64,000 nt of DNA, from the NCBI RefSeq assembly GCF_021130785.1, contig NC_060211.1, positions 23,111,001-23,175,000 of the forward strand, in the 5' to 3' direction. The notes beneath the pieces were generated by a model. That model made no database searches and was not told the origin of the DNA. It was given only the letters and a program-made list of their open reading frames with translations. The first letter of the stretch is position 1. The number at the start of each line of letters is the position of its first letter. The position numbers and the translations under genes were made by a program. This document shows positions 36,120 to 47,957 of this stretch, in pieces. Source of the stretch: Homalodisca vitripennis. Its lineage: Eukaryota; Arthropoda; Insecta; Hemiptera; Cicadellidae.

Positions 36120-36730
36120 GTAGAGTTCAGCGTTTTCCACTCTTACAGATTTGTCTGCGGGAAAACTGTCGACCGGCTATGTCCACGGTATTTCCTTTTG
36201 TGTCTGGCGATGTGTGCTGCCAATCTGGCGCCTGTCAACCAACAGTCGGGCGACAAGCCTCTGTCTTTCTAGACACAAAACAGACTGATTTCTGTCTTCT
36301 AATCGCATTGGAAACACGGGGACAAGTATTTTATTTTAAGTCTGCATTGGAAACACGGGGACAAGTATTTTATTTCAAGTATGCATTGGAAACATGGGGA
36401 CAAGTATTTTATTTTAAGTCTGCATTGGAAACATGGGGACAAGTATTTTATTTTAAGTCTGCATTGGAAACACGGGGACAAGTATTTTATTTTAAGTCTG
36501 CATTGGAAACACGGGGACAAGTATTTTATTTTAAGTCTGCATTGGAAAAACGGGGACAAGTATTTTTTTTTTAAGTCTGCATTGGAAACATGGGGACAAG
36601 TATTTTATTTCAAGTATGCATGTGTGTACGTGTCTGTTGAGTCGAAAACTTGAATCGAAAATTGTGTTCGCAGACAATCTGCAGACAGATCTGCACAACA
36701 GTCTTCAAGTGTGGACGAGGCTTGAGTAAG
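36120..36730. mobile_element. Possible element containing the 39-bp array
   Basis: The array is framed by TCTTACAGATTTGTCTGCGG (36142) and CAGACAATCTGCAGACAGAT (36673), which are partly inverse to each other. GC content is higher than outside. The class cannot be decided. Confidence 0.35.
36305..36620. repeat. 39-bp minisatellite, 8 copies
   Basis: Unit GCATTGGAAACACGGGGACA plus AGTATTTTATTTTAAGTCT, starting at 36305, 36344 and so on. 39 is divisible by three, so it reads open as ALETRGQVFYFKS repeats on plus and also open on minus. The seventh unit has a T-run expansion that breaks the plus frame. Confidence 0.93.
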
Positions 36731-37098
36731 ACAATTTAACAAGTCAGAGGAGTTATTAATAAGCTTCTATTAACACATTTTGCGGTTATTTTTTAAAGCA
36801 AATAATATTCTTTCGCCTATAATACGTCAATAAATATCCATAAATATACTTATTTGAAACAAGCTAATTTAATATATCACGTACTTGAAATAAAACTAGT
36901 TCTTTTTTGTGTTTTTTTTTTGTTTTTTTTTTTTTGGTTAACTTTATCAGTCATTGCTTCTTACGTAGCAACAGTAGCAACGTTAAACCCGAAGGATTAA
37001 AGCTATGTAATTAAACTCTCTCTAGCATATTTTCCAACAGAGTACTTTTCATTGTTAAAATAATTATAAGTTATATTCATTACTTATATACTTATACA

Positions 37099-37324
37099 CA
37101 GGGTGGGCCATAAGTCAGTTGTCAAAACATTCCACCATGTTTGCAAAACAAACACACGCTGTTCTGTTGTTAATTTCCTATTCATACTTTCTCAGATATC
37201 GACAATAAACAAACATAACCTCAAACTGCTAGTGTTTGACTTAGTCAAGTTCACAACTTACTACTACGCTAGGAAAAACAAAGTCTAAGGATTGCTAGTG
37301 ACAACTGACTTATGGCCCACCCTG
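37099..37324. mobile_element. 226-bp MITE with 26-bp perfect TIRs
   Basis: The left end CAGGGTGGGCCATAAGTCAG plus TTGTCA is matched perfectly by the complement of the right end. The flanks are TACA on both sides (37095-37098 and 37325-37328), compatible with a target duplication. No coding capacity; the 61-codon frame inside is chance. Confidence 0.88.
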
Positions 37325-37360
37325 TACATTACTTATAACAAATTTATACTAAAAGCTTAC

Positions 37361-37408
37361 TTGTCGTCCTGGTGAGAGCGCCCTTGCTTCTGACACGTTG
37401 GGCGACGG
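37361..37408 (-). CDS. Exon E15: serine/proline exon
   Basis: Sixteen codons, PSPNVSEARALSPGRQ, between TATTCCAG and GTAAGCTTT. It lacks the cysteine motif and is less repetitive than its neighbours. A 226-bp TIR element ends 36 nt downstream of the donor. Confidence 0.8.
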
Positions 37409-38345
37409 CTGGAATAAAAAAATATGAAAGTTAAAAAATAACATTTAGTAAATAACTACGCTGTTCTATTAGCTTTATTAGTTATCAGTTTCCACTTTGT
37501 GAAAATAAAACACTCCCTAAAGGCCTACTGAAATTAAAATATGGGACGTTATTTTATGAAACACACTGAATTCGTTAGCGTTATTGTAAATAGTACGTAT
37601 TTTGAGATCTATACATAATTGAATTTTGGATTTGTTAATAAATAAGATGTAAGACTCTAAGATTCAGAGCGATGTCAAATAGTAAAACAACATTCCCATA
37701 AAAGTAGGATGTTTGATTTCAATAATTTACGGCTGTTATGGTGACTGAGTAAGGTCAATGATGTATAAATCATTAAAATAATAATCGAAAACACTGAAGT
37801 ACTTCGTATATTTCAATATGCCAGTACTTTAATAATTATTTTGCCTCTAAATCAATGTAAAAAAATCCAAATAATGTGTTTGAGTTCTTTGTCGAAGCCA
37901 ATGTCTTCCTAATTAATTGAAGTGTTAGCTGCACAGTCAAAAGAATTTATATTCTCAGCAAAATTAGGCAAGTTTAGGCATAGCCAATTGCTACCTATGA
38001 AGAGTTTTTTGGAAAGCCTGAGATATCCACTTAATTGTCCCTGATTGTATTTCAATTCAGTCAACTACAACTAAGCACATCTTTTCCACCAACCAAAGTT
38101 CATATATTTTCTCCAAAAACTAACCTTAAATTTCCTCCATATATGATTTATTATTTGGCAATGAAATATGCAATACGCTAGTTGCAAAGTCAAGTCTGTG
38201 TTTGACCTCCACAAAATACATCTACTGTCTTTTTTCTTAAAAGGTCTTTGGAAAACGCTAGGCGTCTATAAAGTACGTAGGTTTTTAATAGAAAGTACAT
38301 AAAATTTGTAGTATTTTCTTCTAAAGAATGTCCTATTATACTTAC

Positions 38346-38375
38346 TTCAGGTGGTGGACAAACCGTTGCTGCTTC
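38346..38375 (-). CDS. Exon E14: EAATVCPPPE micro-exon
   Basis: Ten codons, EAATVCPPPE, between GATTTCAG and GTAAGTATA. Shares A-A-T-V with E26 and V-C-P-P with the whole CPP group. Phase 0 on both sides. Confidence 0.83.
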
Positions 38376-38451
38376 CTGAAATCACAAACGTTACATAGTC
38401 AGAATTAATCCATAATGTAAGATCCCATTCTGTTGAACGATACATCTATTA

Positions 38452-38453
<2 letters not shown>

Positions 38454-38524
<71 letters not shown>
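38454..38524. repeat. (AT)n microsatellite after ATCT
   Basis: About 71 bp of AT dinucleotide. The edges read TATCTATATA and ATATATGAAAGTC, like the first bases of the Helitron-like element at 23781 (TCTATATATATAAAAGAAAGTC), so it may have grown inside such an end. The 83-codon frame with YIYIYI is an artefact. Confidence 0.9.
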
Positions 38525-38528
<4 letters not shown>

Positions 38529-38718
38529 GTCTTTCTTTTTTTAAATACCCCTTTTTGCTGTAATCTATTTAGAATTAATATTTTGCGTTTATATTTTGAT
38601 ATTTTATTTAAAAAATTAAGTTTGCTAGTTCGTATTTTAATAAAGCTATGTAAAAATACTCCACTCTTCAGTAAATTTCAATAAATCAGTTTCTGGAATT
38701 CGTTTTTAGAAATTTGGG

Positions 38719-39320
38719 GTAGGGTACGATAAGCGGACCCGGTTTTTTATATCGAAGAATGTAGTCGAATAATACCTAATATTCGCATCTCAAATCCTAG
38801 AATATAAATCGATATAAAAGTATCTATAGTCCTCAATAACAATCATATGCTTTAAATTTAAATATGAATTTAATATTTATAGTGATCAAACAAATTATTA
38901 TAACAAAAATTATGAAAACTGAAGAGGACCATATTTGCTCCTCTCACAGTTACAGTTGTTTCTTTCCCACAAATTTCACATGATGGGTTTTTCGGTACGA
39001 TTCCAACATGTTGAAGCCAAAGAAATAATATATTTTATTTACGTCTTATCATCTTTCAAAGCAATGACTTGTAGATTTCTATTATTTAATAATTCAGTCA
39101 TTTAGTCATTTTTAATAATTAAAATTACTTATGTAAAATTAAAATATTCCCCTACGTATATTATTTTAAAGTGTTTACAGCTGTTGATAATTATAGACTA
39201 TTTCAGTTAATAATTCAAAATAATTAATCAGTATTGATTGATTATATCGATAGTTATGATTAAGTAATATCGTTTGCCAATTTCGATATAAAAAAACCGG
39301 GTCCGTTTATCGTACCCTAC
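38719..39320. mobile_element. 602-bp DNA element with ~38-bp TIRs
   Basis: The left end GTAGGGTACGATAAGCGGAC plus CCGGTTTTTTATATCGA matches the complement of the right end with one substitution and one T-run indel. Inside, the minus strand has a short frame with PKNPSCEICGKETT (39010-38930), a lone CxxC pair. No transposase recognised. Flanking duplication is not clear. Confidence 0.85.
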
Positions 39321-40121
39321 ACAAAATGTGTCCAATGAGATGGGTATACTATTTATACTATATCAACTATTTATTATCTTAATTGGCATATTACCAAGTA
39401 ACAGTTAATTGTGTTCAGATATAGGCTGTTTCGTTTTTATATAATTGTTACATTTAGTATAATAGGCTCTGTTTTATCTAAGTCAAACAATATCGATACA
39501 GTGCGCTCTAAACAGTCAATGTAGTGAACATAACTGGCTATTCTTATACAAAGAAACCAAAAATGACAAACATTTTTTCTCTACTTAGTTCATTTTACAA
39601 TGTATTAATTTAATTACACAATTAATTCTATTTCTTTACCAAATTGTTTGGTTACTCAAGAAAAGTATGCATGAAAAACTATTTTTTTCACAAGACGTGT
39701 ATATTTCGCTAATTTTAACATTATTTAGTTAGAATTTACATTATTACATTAAACTGTTACAAATTTTGCAAGGTAAGTAAGCATAAAGGTGTAACACATG
39801 TTACAATCTCAAGGTCAAGCGAATCTAAGTCAACACATTACAGTGATTTTCTTTAGTTAGTATAAACTTCGAATTTTATTCAAATCAAAGTATTATCCTG
39901 GTCATACTAATGTTATTAATAAATCGTAATGATGTTGCATTTGTTTTATTTTGATAATTTTAATAGTTCGTTTAACTTAGGAATTCTGTCAGATTATCAT
40001 ACTTTCTAAACAATATTAAGCGAAATTATTCAATCTCGTTAAGCAAATAATCATGTTCATGTTAATGAAAAGCCATATTCTTATATTCAAACCTTATATA
40101 CTTAGCTTACTCTTTACTCAC
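39321..40121. other. Intron E13-E14, nothing further
   Basis: AT-rich, no exon or repeat seen. Confidence 0.5.
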
Positions 40122-40166
40122 CGATCGTGGTGGGGACCGTGGGGGACGTCTGGGCGGCGAAGGCGG
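40122..40166 (-). CDS. Exon E13: SPPR-repeat exon
   Basis: Fifteen codons, PPSPPRRPPRSPPRS, between TTATGTTAG and GTGAGTAAA. It is a low-complexity proline/arginine peptide, much more GC-rich than the surrounding intron. Related to E25 (SPPRSPPR) and to the tail of E22. Confidence 0.85.
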
Positions 40167-40917
40167 CTAACATAAAAGCATACCATAACAATCAGTTTTA
40201 TAACCTTCAAGACGTAAATTCAAAATCAGTCATTTACAAAAGAACTGATAATATAAATGTCGGTATGTAGAAAAATTCCACTTATATAGAAATTACGGGT
40301 TTTCAGTGGATCAAAGTTAGGAATAAAAAACGTTCTGTGATATTTGTCTCAAAATAAAACACTGGAATAATTGAAAGTAGAGATACAGATTTCAAAAATC
40401 AGTGTACTTTAAATTTCTCGAATTTTTTATTACATCTCGTTTTTTAGTCTCATGGGAAACAAGGGAGCACTTCTGCTTTACAAATCATGTCCGGTTTATG
40501 TACCAGTCTGTTCCTCATCGTTGATTTGTATTTCAATATGCCTCGTATAAAGTTGTTTATTTTCATTTTATGTAACCGTTTTATACACTTTTCAGTCTAT
40601 ATTTCTTGACTAGCACCAAACTTTTATTTGCTTTATACTTCTAGTAAGCAAACAATTATACTTACTCAGTGAGTGGATGCACACTGTTGCCTTATATTTT
40701 GTGTGGTAATTGCTACTTGTGTGTATGAATGATGGTGGGTTGAAGCTGTCATTACATGAGCAATCTAATCATACACGTAATCACATACAGCAATTAATTT
40801 GGACTTAGTCCGCGTTTAGACTGGTTAATAATTATTAAAACCAAATTTATACGTACAGGTGTTTAGTTCCTAAATTTACTGCGAATATGTTCTTCATTGT
40901 AGGACGAAACTATATAC

Positions 40918-42649
40918 GAATCGTGAATTGTAAAAAACCCCATAACTGACATTTTGGTCAAAATGGTTTTTTTTTACATATTTGGATAGAATGAATGCAG
41001 ATAGAAGTTTTAGTGTAAAAACAACACATCTGACATACCCACAACACATTGAAAAAATGGCCTTGAATTACCATGTGTTTGTTGGAAAACCCACACAAGT
41101 AAAAACTACTTATGTTGTTTTTACAACAAAGAAGCAGTTGGTGGTCCTGTAAAATCAGCTGTTTTAATTTATTGTTTTTATGTTTGTGAAGAAACACTGT
41201 TGGTGATGTGGTTGTTAACGTAACCTCTAGCTGTGTTCTATGAAGAAGAAGCAATATGAGTTATTTCGATAGATAGTGAAATTAACACTAATGAAGTGCT
41301 GAAAAGAAAACGAGGCATAAGAAATGATGATAAATATCAAAGAAATTTTATCATCATAATATATTATAATATTATATATATTATATATTAAATGTTAAAA
41401 TGTTATAAGACAGTTAACAGTAAATGTTTTTTGTGTGACCAACTTAAAAGACAACAGCTCTAAACTATATGTTTATCACGAAAGCACATGTCATAAAGGG
41501 CCAAATGAAAGTGAACTCCTTTCTTTCATGACTACACTCAAAATGAAATTAAGAGGAAAATACTAAAATTCTGTATCTCTTTTCTGACAATTGTGGAGGT
41601 CAGAATAAGAACCATACTTTGGTCAAGTATTTTAATGCTCTGGTTGAAATGGGGAAGTTTGAAAAAATTGAACAGTTTTATCCTTTTTGCCTTGTGACCG
41701 AGCACTCGGTACAATAAAAAGAGAGAGAAGAAAGAAAAGAGTTGATAGAATATACACAATAAGGGAACTAACCGAAATTATTGTAAACTTTTCCCCATTG
41801 TTTACAGTAAACTTGGTTGAAAAAGAAAAATGTACTCGATTTCAAAAATTGGTAGCAAGCTTACTACAAGCAATCATGTATGTCTGACCGCTCTTATGGA
41901 CGCAATGTGTCAAAACATGACAAAGGTTCATTTTAAGATCTCTAAGTTCAACCACTTTCTGCACACAAAAGAAAAGAAAGGGAAGGTACTGTGTAATGAA
42001 TTTATTGGGGGGAGTTATTCCTCATGAAGTTTTCACTATACGTCTACCCGTTAGATGTTCTTCTCAAGATATTATTATCCCATCCACAGCGGCCTACAAC
42101 GACCGATTGCCCATAAACAAAAAGAAGATGGAACGATCTACAAAAGATCTTCCAGTATATTTCCGATGAAAAGAAATGGTGGTATGAAGAAATGTATAAC
42201 ATGGCCAACTACAGACCTGAATAAAGAAGAAAGAGAGATGATAATGATGCAGAATGAAAACTTGAAAATATATTCTGTAAAAATATGATTTAAGTCTATA
42301 TCTAGTATCACTTATGTAACATAGTATTTAGTAAAATAAACTGTTTTCAACTTAAATTACAGTAAAATTTTGTTTAAACCCACCAATTCAGCATAAACAA
42401 TATGTTAAATAGTGATTTGTTGGAAAAACCCCGTAAGTGCAACATAGTTTAATTATACCATTACTACAGAGATGCTTTTGGTGTTAAATTTAAAAAAAAT
42501 TTGTGATACATATGGTCTTTTTACATGTACTAAACACACACAATAATTCAATTGTATTAAAAATGTAATAAACTATTTAAATAGTTTTTTGTAGTTTACC
42601 GAAAGTTTACTTTTTGTTACTTATGGGGTTTTTATACAATTCACGATTC
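40918..42649 (+). mobile_element. 1.73-kb DNA transposon with TIRs and 4-bp target duplication
   Basis: The ends are GAATCGTGAATTGTAAAAAA and, in complement, GAATCGTGAATTGTATAAAA, both followed by CCCCATAA. The flanks are ATAC at 40914-40917 and at 42650-42653. Inside, the plus strand encodes a broken transposase-like protein, described in the next entry. A 4-bp duplication fits Sola-type elements, but the superfamily is uncertain. Confidence 0.85.
41290..42290 (+). pseudogene. Broken transposase-like protein in the 1.73-kb element
   Basis: Across several frames the plus strand reads VLKRKRGIRNDDKYQRN, then LKDNSSKLYVYHESTCHKGP and a partner stretch SDNCGGQNKNHTLVKYF, then LPCDRALGTIKR and RRKKRVDRIYT. 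The order (RNxxxYxRN, N-L-K, SDNCGGQNKN, LPCDRxxGxIxR) is that of insect transposon proteins with a DDE/RNase-H-like domain annotated as DUF7869-like. Frameshifts and stops show it is inactive. Confidence 0.7.
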
Positions 42650-42653
42650 ATAC

Positions 42654-42896
42654 ATCAAACTATGTACAATGTTTTAAATACGAGTAACTCATTTTTTCAT
42701 TAAATCGCTATTAATTATACCAGGTACATAAAGCAATGAATTAGATTCGTATGGACAAAATTATTAATAGCAAAAGTATGTGAGTAATTATAAAAACATT
42801 ACTCGTGTCTCCAGAAAACAGTTCATTCTCTGCTGTATATACATTTTATAATATATATGCAATTTATTTACATTAAATTGTATAATGGATATTTCC

Positions 42897-42954
<58 letters not shown>

Positions 42955-43799
42955 TACAGCCACAGACTTTTTCTGCCAAACATCGTACCTCTTTTTATAA
43001 TAGCTACCTAAATGTTCACCACATTACATGCTGCTATTAACTATTCAGGTTTCACAGGGAATAAATAAATTGGCTAATTATACAAGTAGGTGGCTTCTAG
43101 ACGTCCAATAGGATGTTATGTAAGAATGTACATAATACATTAGGGGTTAAATTCAGCGGATACGACGTCTTCGGAAAATGGGACCAAATGTGAGCCGAGT
43201 AGCTTATCGCAGTCGATAAAATCAAGTTAAGAGTTTTACGGGCTCCTTATAAGTGCATTGTAAGCTCAATGACACCTGAGGAAGCTTGGTTTGAGGAGAC
43301 GATTCATGATTGGCAGAAAATACCCTATACCATAAAGAGCTGAAATTATAGTCCGGCGTAGAGTTGAAGCAGAACAGCCTTCCAGTCTTGACCCCATGCA
43401 AGTGTTCAGTGAGTGAAATTCCTTGAAAAGTCACAGCTGGTAGAGATAGAGTAGAGGTGTAGGGGATTACAATTAATAAGGTGCTGTTTTTGTTTATTCT
43501 TATTACAAATTTCATCCATTGCCTACATTAAATGCATATAATTTCACTTGGAATGGTGGAATGAAAATTATTATTTCTGTATTTAGGGAATTTATATTAA
43601 AAAAAAAAAACATAAATCCCAAAATTAAATTGCACGACCTCAATAGCTAAGGTTCCATTACACTTCTTTCCCGATAATAAACTAATAATAATACATTAAA
43701 TAGTTTTAAGAAATAACTATATAGATTGTATATTTACGAAAGTAAGTTTGTACATTTTTAGGTTTACTTCAGTATTTACAGTTATCTCTAAAACTTACA
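42654..43799. other. Intron E12-E13, proximal part
   Basis: Contains an (AT)n run at 42901-42956. A GC-richer patch at 43140-43520 is unidentified; its 97-codon minus frame has no recognised feature. Confidence 0.45.
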
Positions 43800-44605
43800 T
43801 TGATGTGCATGTGCATGATGATTAATATATGCAAATAAAGATAAGCTGTAAATAAATTAATTGCGTGCATGTATATGATGATTGATATATAATAGGAGAG
43901 ATCAACTATTAATGTACCAACTGTACACATGTGTATGCTGAGAGATATATAATGGGATAGATCAACTCTTCATTTGCCAACTCTACACGTGTGTATGATG
44001 ATTAATATCTAATAATAGAGATCATCTATTCATGTACCAACTGATGATTGTATGTGTATGATGACTGATATATAATAAGAAAGATCAACTAACCAGGTAC
44101 CAATTATATGCTTATGTATGGTGATTGATATATAATAGGAGAGATCAACTATTCATATACCAAATGTACAGGTACACATGTTTATGGTGATTGATATATA
44201 ATAGGAGAGATCAATTATTCATATACCAAATGTACACATGTTTATGGTGATTGATATATAATAGGAGAGATCAACTATTCATATACCAAATGTACACATG
44301 TTTATGGTGATTGATATATAATAGGAGAGATCAACTATTCATATACCAAATGTACACATGTTTATGGTGATTGATATATAATAGGAGAGATCAACTATTT
44401 ATAAACAACATGTACACATGTGTAAGATGAATGATATATAATAGGAGACATCAACTATTCATGCACCAACTGTATAGATGTGTATTATGATTTAATATAT
44501 AACAGTAGGGCCCTACTGTATATGTACTTACTGTATGCATGCTTATGATGAGTAATATAATACAGTAATAGAAATCAACTTTCAGTTACTAAGTGTATAT
44601 GTGTG
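43800..44605. repeat. 60-bp minisatellite abutting the E12 donor
   Basis: Unit TGTACACATGTTTATGGTGA plus TTGATATATAATAGGAGAGA and TCAACTATTCATATACCAAA, with three identical copies at 44231-44410 and about ten diverged ones outward. The last unit runs up to the GTACACAC donor of E12, so the splice site lies at the array edge. Confidence 0.92.
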
Positions 44606-44608
44606 TAC

Positions 44609-44686
44609 CTGCATCGATGTTGCCCAGTCCGAACTAGGCTGCATCAAATTTCTGCCCTTGGCCGCTCTTTGGGCTTGCTGCGGGGG
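44609..44686 (-). CDS. Exon E12: diverged RGRN-type module
   Basis: 26 codons beginning PPQQAQRAAK, with core GRNLMQPSSDW and ending ATSMQ. Acceptor TTTTCAG, donor GTACACACA. Clearly homologous to E1, E5 and E9 but with a lysine in place of the PR before GRN and a different tail, so an older duplicate. The donor lies at the edge of a 60-bp minisatellite whose units contain the same GTACA-type string. Confidence 0.88.
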
Positions 44687-45083
44687 CTGAAAACGTAATT
44701 CCTTGAGATTTAGCCACAAAATCATAATCAATGTCGAGCTAATTCCCGAGAAAAACTCTTCAGTGTATAATAAAATTGTGTTTCACATAGGACATCACTG
44801 AGGAATTCTCAAGTCTTCTATTTTAAATTTTAATTTATAACAATATTATAACATTATTGTTTTTTTTACATAAATTGTCTCATAATAAATGTGTATAATA
44901 TATAAAATTTTACTTCAATTTATTCACCATTGATGGATGGTTCACTAAGAAGTAATTTTATGAAAGAGTTTTCAATATAGTATTGAATTTCGTTAACAAA
45001 TAAGCCCTTACAGTACTTGTAAAATAGTAACGCATTTTCAAATGTGTGTAAATATTTTGTTTATATCCACAGTCTGCATTAGG

Positions 45084-45089
<6 letters not shown>

Positions 45090-45162
<73 letters not shown>
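45090..45162. repeat. Two (AT)n microsatellites
   Basis: AT runs at 45090-45119 and 45126-45162, separated by AAGCTT. The frame with YIYIYI across them is an artefact. Confidence 0.92.
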
Positions 45163-45165
<3 letters not shown>

Positions 45166-45834
45166 CACAAAACTCTTGTGAAAATAAAAATTGTTCAAAA
45201 TTGTTCATTCTGACAGTGAAAAAGGATAAGGTAACTGTATCATTGTAAATCTAAGATTGTTAACCGGGTGGCACCTGATCATCGCTACGTGTACATTTAT
45301 TTTTTGATATTATGAGTATTATTCTGGAAAGGGAAGAATGACAAACGGGCATTAATACAAAACACGGTTAATTCATCCATGAGAAAGGTGGATGGAAGTA
45401 ACTTGATATTTCATTCCATATTCTGAAATACAGATATTCAAGCTTAAGATATGTATTTCACATCTCTGTTCTGAAAATATGTCTGTCCTGATTCCTCGTT
45501 CTTTTTCTCTGCTGTGAAGTATTCACCACATTCACTTATCTCTCCCCCCCCCCCGTTATCATTGATTGTACTTTCATTCTGAACCAAAGCTACTTGTATG
45601 CTGACCCACACTGAAAGCATTACTTCCATATCAACCACTTATAGCATTTTATACAAGCTTTTCAACCTATCAAACGATAAATCTAAGATGGTGATAACCA
45701 AAGAAGAGCACTTGGAGACCATTTCATCCTTGGTATGATTCTTATACAGACTTCCATCACCCTACGTTTCACCCACAGAACAGACGTATATTGCTTTTAA
45801 CACCCTATTGTCTAGAGTGTAGAGTTCCACTTAC

Positions 45835-45867
45835 TTGAGCATTCGGTGGACAAACTCCTCCAGCCTG
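45835..45867 (-). CDS. Exon E11: VCPP exon with NAGNAG acceptor
   Basis: Eleven codons, QAGGVCPPNAQ, with donor GTAAGTGGA. The acceptor reads CCAGCAG, so splicing at the first AG gives QAGGVCPPNAQ and at the second gives AGGVCPPNAQ (exon end 45864). Both keep the frame. It contains one V-C-P-P unit. Confidence 0.8.
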
Positions 45868-47897
45868 CTGGTAAAATCAACACTTCAAATTAGTAAAACG
45901 TAAAAAATTACGTAAAACCTATGTTACTTTAGTAATTCCAAAAAAGTTACAATGTTGTGGACTGTTAAATCTAATTATGGATTTCATAGTATATCCAACT
46001 ATATTAATAGTACACAGAGCTCATATAAACAGGAAATATAATTTTGAGCAAAGCTATTTTGGCTTTATATATTAACTTTATTGTTACATTAGTAATTTTT
46101 TTGCTATTTTTCTATAAGTTATTTTATATATACTAATTACCATTTATAAAATATTATCGAATATATTACTCTGAAGGTGGTATAAGAGGTTCTTGGCAAT
46201 GGTCTTTTTTATTTAGAAGAAATATTTCTAAAATTGTTTTATCACTCTATGACGATCTATCTTAAACCTATAAAGTACAAATAGCTACAAAATACCTCTC
46301 TAGCACTGTATATAAATCATGTTACGGACATTACCCCATGTAAGAGCCAGTGAGACGAGTAAAATAAGTACATGATCAAAGGAGTTGTTAAGCTTATTAA
46401 TATTTTAGGTTAAGCTTTGGTCAGTCAATTTATTGCATTAGTTTTCCTTGTAAGTGGTAACACTGAGTTTAAAGTTACAAGGCTCAAGCCATGTGCTGTT
46501 GATGTTTGATTATAATATAACCATTATTTTCAAGCCACCTAACATATGGCTTAGATATATCTAGTTGCTACCAACCATATTATAACATTCAGCAAATATT
46601 TACACAGTTTTTTGGAAGTAAAAAATGTTAAGTGGATGTAATTAGTTAATAGGCTATTATGAAACTTTTCAATAAGGATAGTAAATTTGGAAATTATTAG
46701 CAAACATTTCATCTAGAGATTGTGTTCCATTAAAGAGTGACCATAGGTTTGAAATCAACGAATTGCAAAGCTTAGGGCAATGTGAAAAGCTATATTTAAT
46801 ACTTAAGTACTTGTAGTTTAATTTTTAAAACATCTTATTTTAACACCTAAAAAGAAGACTAAATTTTCTACTTCAAATTATTAAATTTACTGAATATTTA
46901 TAAAAATATGTAAGTCTGCTTGTTTTAAATTTAATACAAAACATGCGTAAATAGGAGTAAATTATAATTCTTTAATTTAACAGAAATTTAAATTATATTT
47001 TAGTTTTTTTTGGGGAAAAATTTTGGTAATAAATAAAACTATTCTAAAAGCTCAAACATGAAAAAACTATATTGCAGGTCTTATAGTGAATTAGCACTGA
47101 GATTAAAATAATATCTATAACAATAAAATTAATAATGTAATAATAATTAATTAACAATGTAACTATGTTAGTTATTTAATATCAAAAAGCAACTGTATAG
47201 TGGTTAAATAAACCTTTCAAAATAGTTTATCATTTCAATACAATTTTAACGCAGGTTTAATAAAAATTGCAACACTTTATCAAATATATATTTCGCTGCT
47301 CAACAGCTTAAGTTAAATGAACATTTTAATTCTCATTAAACTCCTATATTATATCAAGAAGCTATAAAAAAACCCAAAACTATACTACTTTGTGTAAACA
47401 TTTCCAGCCAAGTTATACAGTTACAAAATATAAATGTAATATTTTAATTGGGTTAATTTTAAAATATTCATTTTGATTTTCTTTGTAAAACCGTAGTAAA
47501 TTATACTTAAAACTAAATGTGTAAACATATTTCAATTTATATAAATAAACGAATTCAGCAACAAATAATTTACAAATGACAATCAAAACAAAGGTAATAT
47601 AATTACACTTATAGAAATAAATACGATGTAATTTATGGCTCATTAGAGTGTGCTCTATCGCATATCCAATTTGTAATATATTACGAAATTCATGTTCACG
47701 TTTATTTTAAAATAGTATTTTAGTCCTCCTTGCAGTTCTTAACTCTATCCAGAGTGCCTCCCTCACAATAAAGTGAAAGTTACTTTTTAACGTTGATTTT
47801 CCTGAGATCGCTACTGTAACCCTCATGTTAAAGAACTGCATTACATAAAGCCGTTAATAAATAACAGTGACACAAACATAACCTGTAATACACACAC
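45868..47897. other. Intron E10-E11, nothing recognised
   Basis: 2 kb of AT-rich DNA, no repeats or exons that I can support. A ten-C run lies just outside at 45545. Confidence 0.5.
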
Positions 47898-47957
47898 CTG
47901 TTGTTGTTGTTGTTGTCGTTGCGGACTGCGGGATCTGTCTCTGCGAGCAGGAGGAGT
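47898..47957 (-). CDS. Exon E10: basic, glutamine-tailed exon
   Basis: Twenty codons, TPPARRDRSRSPQRQQQQQQ, between GAACGCAG and GTGTGTGTAT. It combines an RS-like basic patch with a pure glutamine run (CAA/CAG triplets), so its length may vary between alleles. It resembles the Q-tailed exons E28 and E32. The donor is weaker than the GTAAG consensus. Confidence 0.78.

Noticed and set aside
37103..37288. 61-codon plus frame
   Set aside because: Lies entirely inside the 226-bp MITE, between its inverted repeats.
38433..38684. Frame with a long YIYIYI run, and similar ones at 45042 and 58584
   Set aside because: Translations of AT dinucleotide microsatellites.
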